The position numbers and the translations under genes were made by a program. Below, one piece after another: positions 1-6,646 of a DNA stretch of 16,474 bases. Origin of the DNA: Spyradocola sp050942925 (lineage in GTDB: Bacteria; Bacillota; Clostridia; Christensenellales; UBA1750); assembly GCA_050942925.1 (NCBI GenBank), contig JBMNOF010000041.1:1-16474 (forward strand), in the 5' to 3' direction. Within the stretch, counting starts at the first letter, position 1; each line of letters begins with the position of its first letter. The notes below the pieces were generated by a model. That model had not been told where the DNA came from. It saw nothing but the letters and a program-made list of their open reading frames with translations, and made no database searches.

Positions 1-1707
1 CATCAGGCGCGTCTCCTCCTCCAGCTGCCGCCGCGTCTCCGGGATGCGCGCCGCGCCCGGGCCCCGCGGCGGAAACACGCCCTCCATCGCGTCCACGAGC
101 ACGACCTCGTCGTATTCTAGGCCCTTGGCCGCGTGCACGGTGGACAGCAGGACGCGCGCGCCGCGGCTGTGCGCGGTTTGCTCGTCGATCAGGGCGGGCA
201 GCGCCTCCGCGCGCAGGAGCAGCTGCCGCAGGTCCGCCTCCTCGCGGGCGAGGGCGCGCAGCCCGTCGTAGCGGTGGTCCGTGAGCCGGAACGTGCGGCA
301 GAGTCCCCGCAGGACCTCGGGCGTGGGCTTTCCCCGCAGCGCCGCCAGCGCCGCGCCCGAGGCGCGCAGGCGCTCCAGCGCCTTCGCCGGCACCCCCTTT
401 TGCCGCAGAACCGCCTGGATGCAGTCCCCGCCCGCCTGGGCCGCGCGGGCCAGGCTCTCCGCCGGTAGGCCGCCCCCCGCCAGGAGCCCGCGCACGCGCG
501 CAAAGGCCGGCGCGTCCGAAGGGTCCAGCACCAGGCGCGCCAGGTCGCTCAGGTCCCGGCTCCCCGCGCCGAGCAGGCGCTCGCTCCCGCCCTCGCGGCT
601 GAGCGCAAAGGGGATCTCCGCCCGCAGCAGCGCGTCGCACAGGGGGCCGGCACTGTCGTTGTTGCGGTAGAGCACGCCCAGGGTCTTTCCGGGCGCGAGC
701 GCCCGCGCGCGACGGCACACGTAGGCCGCCTGCTCGCCCCAGTCCGCCAGCGGCGCCCGCTCCACGACCCCGCCCGCCTCGCGGAACGCGCGCATGCGCA
801 GGTCGCGCCGCCCCGCGTTCCAGCGGATCACGCGCCCCGCCGCCGCCACGATCTCCGGCCGCGAGCGGAAATTCACCGGCAGGGCCAGCACCCGCGCCCC
901 AGGAAAGGCCGCCTCAAACCCATTTAGAAAGGAAGGTTCCGCCCCGCGGAAGCCGTAAATGCTCTGGTCCGCGTCCCCGATGAAGAGCAGGTTCCCGCAC
1001 CCGCCCGCCAGCAGCGCGGCCAGCTTCTGCTGCACGGGCGAGGTGTCCTGCGCCTCGTCCACCTGCACGTAGTCCATCCGCCCCTGCCAAAGGCGCAGCA
1101 GCGCCGCGTCCCGCGAGAGCGCGCGCAGCGCATAGACCTGCATGTCCGCAAAGTCCATCAGCCGCTTTTCGCGCTTTTCCTGGGCGTATTCCCGCGCGAG
1201 CCGCGCCAGGTCAAAGCCCTCCGCCTCCGCGCCCGATCCCGGGTCGCTCGTCTCCCGCTCCAGCGCACTGCACGCCTCCAGGAGCAGCTCCTCCCCCGGC
1301 TCGCGGATTCCCTGCCGCCGCAGCAGGCGCCGCACCGTCGGCCCCGGGTCCCCGAGCACGCCGTAGAGCTCGCGCCCCGCCCGCTCCGCCGCCTCCCGCA
1401 GGATGCGCAGGCTCATGGCGTGCAGCGTGGAAAAGCACGGCGCCCGCCTTCCCGGAAACAGCGCGCCGAAGCGCTCCCCCAGGTCCTCCCGGCTCCGCCG
1501 GCTGAACGTCAGCGTCCACACCCGCTCCGCGCCCGCGCCTTCCTCCAGCAGCCGCGCCGCGCGGCAGACCGCGACCGTCGTCTTTCCGCTGCCCGGCGCC
1601 GCCGCCAGCAGCGCGATCCCCCGGCCAAACGCCACCGCCGCGCGCTGCTCCTCGTTCAGGCGCACGCCCTTTTCCCGCTCCAGCCGCGCAAAAAACGCCT
1701 CCTGCAC
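1..1707 (-). CDS. UvrD/Rep-family superfamily 1 DNA helicase, C-terminus cut by window edge
   Basis: ATP-dependent 3'-5' DNA helicase of the UvrD/PcrA/Rep type, expected to act in DNA repair. 569 codons are visible. Motifs in order: Q motif LNEEQRAAV (about 17-25), Walker A APGSGKTT with K42, Walker B VDEAQD (216-221), motif III region GDADQSIYGFRGA (about 242-254), NFRSRPEI (about 278-285), and motif V STVHAAKGLEYDEV (about 515-528). The sequence stops at EEETRLM, just where motif VI normally starts, so the missing part is the end of domain 2A and the tail. The start is GTG at 1707: an in-frame TAG lies 24 nt upstream (1731-1729), and the purine run GGGGGGAAGG (1720-1711) serves as ribosome binding site. 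Motif Ia (TFSRRSREDL) and the N-terminus diverge from typical PcrA, so this may be a paralogue and no symbol is given. The family call is secure; the cellular role is inferred. Confidence 0.93.
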   Translation of the reverse strand, partial: MQEAFFARLEREKGVRLNEEQRAAVAFGRGIALLAAAPGSGKTTVAVCRAARLLEEGAGAERVWTLTFSRRSREDLGERFGALFPGRRAPCFSTLHAMSLRILREAAERAGRELYGVLGDPGPTVRRLLRRQGIREPGEELLLEACSALERETSDPGSGAEAEGFDLARLAREYAQEKREKRLMDFADMQVYALRALSRDAALLRLWQGRMDYVQVDEAQDTSPVQQKLAALLAGGCGNLLFIGDADQSIYGFRGAEPSFLNGFEAAFPGARVLALPVNFRSRPEIVAAAGRVIRWNAGRRDLRMRAFREAGGVVERAPLADWGEQAAYVCRRARALAPGKTLGVLYRNNDSAGPLCDALLRAEIPFALSREGGSERLLGAGSRDLSDLARLVLDPSDAPAFARVRGLLAGGGLPAESLARAAQAGGDCIQAVLRQKGVPAKALERLRASGAALAALRGKPTPEVLRGLCRTFRLTDHRYDGLRALAREEADLRQLLLRAEALPALIDEQTAHSRGARVLLSTVHAAKGLEYDEVVLVDAMEGVFPPRGPGAARIPETRRQLEEETRLM

Positions 1708-1739
1708 GCGCCTTCCCCCCTTTTCTCCCTATAGGATAC

Positions 1740-1745
1740 AGTATA
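1740..1745 (-). promoter_or_regulatory. Possible -10 box for the helicase gene
   Basis: TATACT reads on the minus strand, 33 nt before the GTG start at 1707. No convincing -35 box is seen 16-18 nt upstream (TTTCCC is the nearest), so this is a weak call based on the -10 hexamer and its position. Confidence 0.35.
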
Positions 1746-1813
1746 CCGAAAATCGGCGCGCAGGGAAAGCCCCTGCCCCGGGGGCCGCCGCGCCCGGGCC
1801 TCCGCCACACCCA

Positions 1814-1900
1814 GGGGAACGGCGCGCCGGCCCTTGGCCGGCGGTGGGCCGCGGCGCAGCCGCGGCCCGCCTTCCGCCTCTGGCGGAAGCGCCGTTCCCC
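1814..1900. repeat. Nested inverted repeat able to form a four-armed (cloverleaf) structure
   Basis: An outer inverted repeat, GGGGAACGGCG (1814-1824) with CGCCGTTCCCC (1890-1900), is perfect over 11 bp. It encloses three consecutive perfect hairpins, each with a 3-nt loop: GCCGGCC/GGCCGGC (1826-1832, 1836-1842, loop CTT), GGGCCGCGGC/GCCGCGGCCC (1846-1855, 1859-1868, loop GCA), and CTTCCGCC/GGCGGAAG (1871-1878, 1882-1889, loop TCT). Nearly every base is paired. The symmetry means that either DNA strand, or RNA from either strand, can fold this way. It is not a tRNA: the loops are 3 nt and no anticodon or T-loop is present. The function is unknown; it may be a REP-like or MITE-like repeat, a cruciform protein site, or a structured RNA. 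Confidence 0.8.
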
Positions 1901-1962
1901 GGCCCCGGGCGGCGGGGGCGGGGGGCGGGCGTACCCGTTCCGGCGCGCGCCGCGTTCTGCCT

Positions 1963-1983
1963 TGCGGAATTTCCGCAGTTTTT
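1963..1983 (+). terminator. Weak terminator-like hairpin
   Basis: TGCGG-AATTT-CCGCA (1963-1977) is followed by G and TTTTT (1979-1983). The 5-bp stem is short. No plus-strand gene precedes it, so if it is real it would stop upstream read-through or end an RNA from the structured block at 1814-1900. Confidence 0.3.
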
Positions 1984-2089
1984 CTCTGTGGAGTCCCCGG
2001 CGCTCCTTTCCTTTTTGGCAAAAATCCGCTATACTGAACCCGAACTTCCCCGGTGGATCGCGCCTGCCCGCCGCATCTCGACAACGCAA

Positions 2090-2118
2090 TGGACAAATCG
2101 GGCGTGCGGTTGTAAAAT
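2090..2118 (+). promoter_or_regulatory. Sigma-70-type promoter of the GH1 operon
   Basis: TGGACA (2090-2095; 5 of 6 match TTGACA), a 17-bp spacer, then TAAAAT (2113-2118; 5 of 6 match TATAAT). The predicted start near 2125 leaves a leader of about 40 nt before the ATG at 2165, which is too short for a riboswitch. Confidence 0.65.
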
Positions 2119-2125
2119 AAAGGGG

Positions 2126-2142
2126 GGCGCAGGGTTTGCGCC
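2126..2142. promoter_or_regulatory. Inverted repeat at the transcription start, candidate operator
   Basis: GGCGCA (2126-2131), spacer GGGTT, TGCGCC (2137-2142): a perfect 6-bp dyad starting 8 nt after the -10 box and ending 5 nt before the AAGGAGGG ribosome binding site (2148-2155). The position suits a repressor operator or an mRNA hairpin near the binding site. The assignment rests on position only. Confidence 0.35.
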
Positions 2143-2164
2143 AGAGCAAGGAGGGCTGTTATCG

Positions 2165-3574
2165 ATGAAGTATTCCTTCCCCGATGGATTCCGGCTGGGC
2201 GCCACGGGCGCGGGCTGGCAGATGGAGGGCGAAACGGACAAGCGCCCGGATCAGAAGCACTTTCCGCACTTGATGTGGGAAAACGACCGGGACGCCTGGT
2301 TCGAGGGCGTGGGCCCGCAGGTCGCCTCGGACTTCTACAACCGCTTCCGCACGGACATTCCACTCTTCCGGCAGGCGGGCATCCGGCAGTACCGCTTCAA
2401 CATTGACTGGTCGCGCTTTCTGGACGACTACGAATCCGCCACCGTCAACGAGCGCGCCGCGCGCTACTATTCCGACGTCATCGACTGCCTGCTGGAAAAC
2501 GGCATCGAGCCCGTGCTGTGCCTGGAGCACTGGGAGCTTCCCGCTTCCCTCTACGAGGCGTACGACGGCTATGCCAGCCGCCACGTCTGGGATCTCTACG
2601 AGGCGTACGCGCGCCAGGCGTTCCGCCGCTACGGCGACCGCGTCCACACCTGGTTCCCCTTTAACGAGCCCATGGTCATCCCGGAACTCTGCTTCCTGAA
2701 CGGGTCCTGGTGGCCGCACGAGCACAACCCGAAGCGCGCCTATGCCTGGCTGCACGGCAAGGTCGCCTGCACGGCCCGCGCCGCCCGCGCCTGCCGCGAG
2801 ATGCTCCCGGACGCGCGCTTTGGCGCGATCCTCAATCCGCCCTACATCGTGCCCCGCGACGCGTCCAACCCCGACGACGTGGCCGCCGCCCGCGTCGCGG
2901 ACGACTTCTTCTGGCGCCCGTTCGTGGATACGGCGGTCCTGGGCCACTACCCGGAGAACTTCCTGCGCATCCTCTCGGACGAGGGCCTGCTCTTTGACTT
3001 GCAGCCGGAGGACGAGCGCCTCATCCGGGACAACACCGTGGACGTGCTGGGCATCAACTATTACCAGCCCATGCGCGTCAAGGCCAAGGAAACCCCCTGG
3101 GATTCCTCCCGTCCCTTCCACCCGTCCAAGTTCTACGACGATTACGACATGCCCGGCAAGCGCATGAACCCCTATCGCGGCTGGGAGATCTTCCCCAAGA
3201 GCCTGTACGACATCGGCATGCGCATCAAGAACGAGTACGGAAACCTGCCCTGGATCGTGAGCGAGTCCGGCATGGGCGTGCAGAACGAGGCCCGCTTCAA
3301 GGGCGCGGACGGCGTCGTGCAGGACGACTACCGCATCGACTTCATCGCCGAGCACCTGGCCTGGCTCTCCAAGGCCGTGGCCGAGGGCAGCAACTGCGGG
3401 GCCTATTGGCTCTTTGCGTCCCTGGACAACTGCTCGCCCTACAACGCGTTTAAGAACCGCTACGGCCTTGTGGAGGTGGACCGCACGCAGAACCTCGCGC
3501 GCCGCCTCAAAAAGTCCGCCGCCTGGTACCGCGCTGCTTCCGAGAGCAACTGCTTCGACTTCAAGGAGATCTGA
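2165..3574 (+). CDS. Glycoside hydrolase family 1 beta-glycosidase, probably acting on a 6-phospho-sugar
   Basis: Cytoplasmic retaining beta-glycosidase of 469 aa, normal length for GH1, with no signal peptide. The acid/base motif is FNEP (E168) and the nucleophile motif is VSESGMG (E367). The N-terminal FRLGATGAGWQMEG and the LEHWELP stretch match the glycone-binding signatures QIEG and HWDLP with changes. Near the C-terminus, where glucosidases read DNFEW, this protein has DNCS (S424), followed by K430, N431 and Y433. The Ser and Tyr fit the phosphate-binding trio of 6-phospho-beta-glycosidases by eye; the usual Lys position is Asn, with a Lys next to it. The start is ATG 2165, 9 nt after AAGGAGGG (2148-2155); the open frame extends upstream but without a binding site or family homology. 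It is first in an operon with a sugar isomerase and a kinase. The GH1 call is firm; the phospho-sugar substrate is inferred. Confidence 0.92.
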   Translation: MKYSFPDGFRLGATGAGWQMEGETDKRPDQKHFPHLMWENDRDAWFEGVGPQVASDFYNRFRTDIPLFRQAGIRQYRFNIDWSRFLDDYESATVNERAARYYSDVIDCLLENGIEPVLCLEHWELPASLYEAYDGYASRHVWDLYEAYARQAFRRYGDRVHTWFPFNEPMVIPELCFLNGSWWPHEHNPKRAYAWLHGKVACTARAARACREMLPDARFGAILNPPYIVPRDASNPDDVAAARVADDFFWRPFVDTAVLGHYPENFLRILSDEGLLFDLQPEDERLIRDNTVDVLGINYYQPMRVKAKETPWDSSRPFHPSKFYDDYDMPGKRMNPYRGWEIFPKSLYDIGMRIKNEYGNLPWIVSESGMGVQNEARFKGADGVVQDDYRIDFIAEHLAWLSKAVAEGSNCGAYWLFASLDNCSPYNAFKNRYGLVEVDRTQNLARRLKKSAAWYRAASESNCFDFKEI

Positions 3575-3577
3575 GCC

Positions 3578-4492
3578 ATGCTTGTATTGGATACTGTCAA
3601 CAAGACCACCATCTGGGGCGGCACGCGCCTGCAGCGCTTTGGCGCCGATCCCCTGAACACGCGCGTGGGCTCCCTCTACACCGTCGCCGGCGGCGAGGAC
3701 CTGACCTGCACCGTGCTCAACGGCGAATTCATCGGCATGACCTTGCACGAGGTCTACGGCAACGACCCCGCGCGCTTCGGCTGCCCGCAGTTTCCCGTCT
3801 TTCCGCTGCTGATCGGCCTTGTCGACGCCACGCAGGACCTCTCCATCCAGGTGCATCCCGGGGACGACTACGCCCGCGCGCACCTGGGCGCGCCCTTTGG
3901 CAAGACGGAGTCCTGGGTGTTTCTCGCGCCGCCGTCCTCCGGTTCCATCGTCTGCGGCTGCTCGTGCGAGAGCCGCGAGGCGCTCGCGGAGAAGGTCTCC
4001 GAGGGCGCGGTGGAATCCGTCCTGGGCCGGCTGCCCGTGCAGGCGGGCGACTACGTCTTTGTGGAGACCGGCACGCTCCACGCGCTGACCGCCGGATGCT
4101 TGGTCTACGAAATCCAGCAGTCCACGGACGTGACCTTCCGCTTCTATGACTACAACCGCCTGGACGCCAAGGGCAATCCCCGCCCGCTCCAGGTCGAGCA
4201 GGCCCTCGCCGTCGTGGACGTGCAAAAGACCGCCCGCGCCGTCCCCTATGAGACGGACCGCGACTACGAGGAGCCCTATTACGGCACGCGCCGCACGCAG
4301 ATCTCCGGCCCCTATTGCAACGAGCGGGAGGTCTTCGCCTGCGTGACGCTCCTTTCCGGGAGCCTCACGGCGGACGGCATGTTCCTCACCCCCGGCATGA
4401 GCGCCATCGTCTTCCCGGGCGAGACGGCGCACTTTGCGGGCTCGGCCGAGGTCATGGTCGCCTGGCCCCGCGGCGGGGAGGCGGCCCTGTGA
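3578..4492 (+). CDS. manA: Mannose-6-phosphate isomerase, class I
   Basis: Zinc enzyme that interconverts mannose-6-phosphate and fructose-6-phosphate in the cytoplasm. At 304 aa it has the usual length of the short Gram-positive type I enzymes. The cupin motifs are intact: QVHPGDDYA (Q91, H93), GKTESW (E111) and GTLHAL (H168) provide the expected metal ligands, and YEIQQSTDVTFRFYDYNR follows about ten residues later. The start lies 3 nt after the GH1 stop, and its binding site AAGGAGAT (3563-3570) lies inside the end of the GH1 gene, so the two are translated together. The stop overlaps the start of the ROK kinase (GTGA). The context suggests that mannose-6-phosphate is a product of the pathway encoded here. 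Confidence 0.95.
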   Translation: MLVLDTVNKTTIWGGTRLQRFGADPLNTRVGSLYTVAGGEDLTCTVLNGEFIGMTLHEVYGNDPARFGCPQFPVFPLLIGLVDATQDLSIQVHPGDDYARAHLGAPFGKTESWVFLAPPSSGSIVCGCSCESREALAEKVSEGAVESVLGRLPVQAGDYVFVETGTLHALTAGCLVYEIQQSTDVTFRFYDYNRLDAKGNPRPLQVEQALAVVDVQKTARAVPYETDRDYEEPYYGTRRTQISGPYCNEREVFACVTLLSGSLTADGMFLTPGMSAIVFPGETAHFAGSAEVMVAWPRGGEAAL

Positions 4493-5370
4493 CAAAGCTG
4501 TATCTGGGCATCGACGTTGGCGGCACGTCCATCAAGGCAGGCGTCGTGGACGACGGCGCGCAGATCCTCTCCCGGTACCGCCTGCCCATCCCGCCCTCCT
4601 TCCCCGCGTTTCTCGACGCGCTGGAGGGGTTGATCGCACAGGCCCGGGCGGAATACCCGGCCCTGTGCGGCGTGGGCATCAGCTCCTGCGGCGGGATCGA
4701 CCCGTCCTCCGGCGTGGTGTTTGCCAAGCTCGCCCCGTCGCTGCACTACCTCATCGGCCGCGACTACTACGAGCTCCGCCGCCGCACAGACCTGCCTGTC
4801 GCCCTGGAAAAGGACGGCAACTGCGCTGCCCTGGGCGAGATCTGGTGCGGCGCCGCGCAGGACCTGCAAAACTTCCTGACGCTGGTGCTGGGCTCGGGCC
4901 TGGGCGGCGCGCTGTGCATCGGGGGAAAGGTGTGGAACGGCGCGCACTTTCTCGCCGGGGACATCGGCTACGCCTATCCCGCGCCCGCGGGCGGCAGCTA
5001 CGGCCAGCAGATCGCCCCGGTAGAGGTGGAAAAGCGCTACCTCGCCCGCACGGGCGAAACCCGCACCATCCCCGAGATGTACGACCGGCGCCAGAGCGAC
5101 CCCGCGGCCGCGCTCTGCGTTTCGGAGTTCTTTGACGGCCTCGCCAACACGATTTTGACCATGCAGTACGTCGCGGACCCGCAGGCGTTCCTCCTGGGCG
5201 GCGGAATCACGGCCTGGCCGCGCCTCCTGCCGGAGCTGCAGGCGTCCCTGTCCCGCCTGGTCGCCGAGCGCGACGGCCCCATCCTGCCCGAGGTGCGCCT
5301 GTGCGTCCACCGCAACGACGCCAACCTCCTCGGCGCGGTCTACAACTGCAAGGAGACTTTCGGCCTGTAA
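4489..5370 (+). CDS. ROK-family sugar kinase, beta-glucoside-kinase-like type without the zinc motif
   Basis: ATP-dependent sugar kinase, 293 aa. The N-terminal phosphate motif is LGIDVGGTSIKAGVVDDG (D9), the putative catalytic Asp is D109 in EKDGNCAALGE, and GSGLGGALCIGGKVWNGAHF plus LLGGGITAWP follow. The ROK zinc motif (CxCGxxGCxE after GE/DIG) is absent: the segment after AGDIGYA reads YPAPAGGSYGQQ. As I recall, the Klebsiella beta-glucoside kinase BglK has the same gap and a similar DPxxxxxGGGIT end, so a kinase acting on a beta-disaccharide or a hexose fits. The start is GTG 4489, whose last two bases overlap the manA stop. Any upstream extension of this frame would run through manA. 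The substrate is not proven; glucose, mannose or a beta-mannoside are options. Confidence 0.9.
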   Translation: MTKLYLGIDVGGTSIKAGVVDDGAQILSRYRLPIPPSFPAFLDALEGLIAQARAEYPALCGVGISSCGGIDPSSGVVFAKLAPSLHYLIGRDYYELRRRTDLPVALEKDGNCAALGEIWCGAAQDLQNFLTLVLGSGLGGALCIGGKVWNGAHFLAGDIGYAYPAPAGGSYGQQIAPVEVEKRYLARTGETRTIPEMYDRRQSDPAAALCVSEFFDGLANTILTMQYVADPQAFLLGGGITAWPRLLPELQASLSRLVAERDGPILPEVRLCVHRNDANLLGAVYNCKETFGL

Positions 5371-5391
5371 GGGCCTTTGGGAGGTGTTTTC

Positions 5392-5760
5392 ATGCCCTAT
5401 CTGCACATCGCGGTCAGCCGGCCCGTCTCGCCCACCGCGCGCAAGGCGCTCTACGAGCGCTGCGCCCAGCTCATCGAGACCATTCCCGGCAAGAACCAGG
5501 AAAACCTCATGGTCCGCATCGAGCAGGACTGCGACTTCTACTTCCGCGGCAGCCCCGCGCCCTGCGCGTTTGTGGACCTGCGGCTCTATACGCCCGCGCC
5601 CGTGGAGGCCAAGCGCGCCTTTGCCGCGGCGCTGACGCGGGAACTCTGCGACCGCTTTGCGATCGAGCCCGCGTACGTCTACATGAACATGATCGAACTG
5701 GACCACTGGGTTTCGGGCGGCGGCCTCGCGCTTGCGCCCGGGGAAGGGGGATCTCGATGA
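5392..5760 (+). CDS. MIF-like tautomerase (tautomerase superfamily)
   Basis: 122-aa relative of macrophage migration inhibitory factor and D-dopachrome/phenylpyruvate tautomerases. Pro follows the initiator Met, as needed for the catalytic Pro-1 after Met removal. K34 in IPGKNQENLMV aligns with Lys32 of MIF. RGSPAPCAF aligns with the MIF segment GGSSEPCAL; the first Cys of the MIF CxxC pair is kept (C58) and the second is Val. ELCDRFAIEPAYVYMNMIEL matches the C-terminal helix and strand. The start is ATG 5392, 7 nt after GGGAGG (5379-5384); the in-frame TTG at 5377 would hide the proline and is rejected. The stop overlaps the GNAT start (ATGA). The family is clear. The physiological substrate, and why it sits in a sugar operon, are unknown. 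Confidence 0.88.
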   Translation: MPYLHIAVSRPVSPTARKALYERCAQLIETIPGKNQENLMVRIEQDCDFYFRGSPAPCAFVDLRLYTPAPVEAKRAFAAALTRELCDRFAIEPAYVYMNMIELDHWVSGGGLALAPGEGGSR

Positions 5761-6290
5761 AGCGTTTGGAAGGCGAATCCATCGTCGTGCGCGACCTAGC
5801 GCCCCAGGATGCCGCGGGCTTTGCGGCCCTGTGCGCGGACCCCGCGCTCCAGCGGGTCCTGACGGAGTGGGAGGAGCCGGTCCCCGGCGACGCCCTGCCC
5901 ACGCTGGAGGACCTGATCGCCCAGGCGCAGGCCGCTGCCGACTGGCGCGCCCCGCGCCGCCTGGCCATCGCCCGGTGGGATACGGACGAAATCATCGGCC
6001 TGTTGGGCGTGGGCGAGCACCCGGACCTCTTTGAGATCGAGCTGGTCTACGGCTTGCTGGACGCCTGCCGGGGCCGCGGCTTCACCAAGGAGGCGGTGAC
6101 GCTCCTGTCCGACGCCTGCCTGCGCTGCGAGGGCGTGCCCTACCTGATCCTCACCGCCCCGGACGGCGACGGTCCCGCCTTCCGCGTCGCGGAAAAGTGT
6201 GGCTTCCACCTCTATGAGCGCCGCGCCCGCGTTGGCCGCCGCCTGACGAACATGCCCGGCGAGGCCTACGCCTACTTCCGCAAGTACTGA
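5757..6290 (+). CDS. GNAT-family N-acetyltransferase (RimJ/RimL-like)
   Basis: 177-aa acyl-CoA-dependent acetyltransferase. It begins KRLEGESIVVRDLAPQDA, typical of the RimJ/RimL-like group. The strand IIGLLGVGEH leads to the acetyl-CoA pyrophosphate-binding loop RGRGFTKEA (105-113), and RVAEKCGFHLYER is the usual last helix-strand element. The ATG overlaps the stop of the tautomerase gene (ATGA), and AAGGGGG (5744-5750) is the binding site. It is the last gene of the plus-strand operon, and a strong terminator hairpin starts 12 nt after its stop. The substrate cannot be told from sequence; peptide N-termini, small amines or antibiotics are all possible for the family. Confidence 0.88.
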   Translation: MKRLEGESIVVRDLAPQDAAGFAALCADPALQRVLTEWEEPVPGDALPTLEDLIAQAQAAADWRAPRRLAIARWDTDEIIGLLGVGEHPDLFEIELVYGLLDACRGRGFTKEAVTLLSDACLRCEGVPYLILTAPDGDGPAFRVAEKCGFHLYERRARVGRRLTNMPGEAYAYFRKY

Positions 6291-6302
6291 CACGCCGCTC
6301 CC

Positions 6303-6337
6303 AAAAGGCGGCCCCCAAGATAGGGGGCCGCCTTTTT
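6303..6337. terminator. Terminator A, end of the GH1 operon
   Basis: AAAA-GGCGGCCCCC (6307-6316), loop AAGATA, GGGGGCCGCC (6323-6332), TTTTT (6333-6337). The perfect 10-bp GC stem, flanked by A and T runs, makes it a bidirectional intrinsic terminator. It is the copy nearest the GNAT stop and the outermost unit of the tandem array. Confidence 0.9.
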
Positions 6338-6417
6338 AGCAAACCTTAGGCTTTCTTTCCCACCCCGCGCGGCAAGGGCCCGCCCCCCCTTGCGGAATCC
6401 TGCGCCTTCTCCCGACC

Positions 6418-6451
6418 AAAAAGGCGGCCCCAAGGCTGGGGCCGCCTTTTT
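6418..6451. terminator. Terminator B in the tandem array
   Basis: GGCGGCCCC (6423-6431), loop AAGGCT, GGGGCCGCC (6438-6446), with AAAAA before and TTTTT after. The 9-bp stem is perfect and works on either strand. Confidence 0.85.
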
Positions 6452-6531
6452 AGCAAATCTTAGGCTTTCTTTCCCAACCGCGCGGCACGGACCCGCCCCC
6501 CTTGCGGAATCCTGCGCCTTCTCCCGACCAC

Positions 6532-6565
6532 AAAAAGGCGGCTCCAAGATGGGGCCGCCTTTTTT
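6532..6565. terminator. Terminator C in the tandem array
   Basis: GGCGGCTCC (6537-6545), loop AAGAT, GGGGCCGCC (6551-6559), TTTTTT (6560-6565). One base change gives a U-G wobble in plus-strand RNA but an A-C mismatch in minus-strand RNA. Confidence 0.8.
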
Positions 6566-6646
6566 AGCAAACCTTAGGCTTTCTTTCCCACCCGCGCGGC
6601 AAGGGCCCGCCTCTCGCCTTGTGGAATCCTGCGCCTTCTTCCGACT

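Larger units (their letters stand above)
1708..2164. other. 457-bp divergent intergenic region
   Basis: This region lies between the divergent helicase and GH1 genes. It holds the helicase -10 candidate, a very GC-rich block (about 1760-1955) full of inverted repeats including the nested structure at 1814-1900 and the 12-bp palindrome CGGCGCGCGCCG (1941-1952), a weak terminator-like hairpin at 1963-1983, and the GH1 operon promoter with an inverted repeat at the expected transcription start. Open frames through it lack ribosome binding sites and family resemblance, so I see no gene here. Confidence 0.8.

Noticed and set aside
1814..1900. tRNA gene
   Set aside because: Cloverleaf-like pairing only; all loops are 3 nt, with no anticodon loop, no TTCNA-type T-loop and no D-loop.
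1739..2036. MITE or insertion element bounded by CAGTATA (1739-1745) and TATACTG (2030-2036)
   Set aside because: Only 7 bp match before the arms diverge, no target duplication is visible, and each arm overlaps a plausible -10 box, which explains the similarity better.
1403..2164. N-terminal extension of the GH1 frame back to 1403
   Set aside because: The first 254 codons run antisense through the helicase gene and the structured intergenic block. The promoter at 2090-2118 and AAGGAGGG at 2148-2155 fix the start at 2165.
2159..4495. Long open frame (778 codons) on the minus strand opposite GH1 and manA
   Set aside because: It lies antisense to two well-recognised genes, is low-complexity Val/Ala/Gly/Arg-rich, and has no family motifs. 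It is a by-product of GC-rich third codon positions.
4312..5706. Open frame of 464 codons on the minus strand opposite the ROK kinase
   Set aside because: Antisense shadow of the kinase and tautomerase genes, with no recognisable domain.
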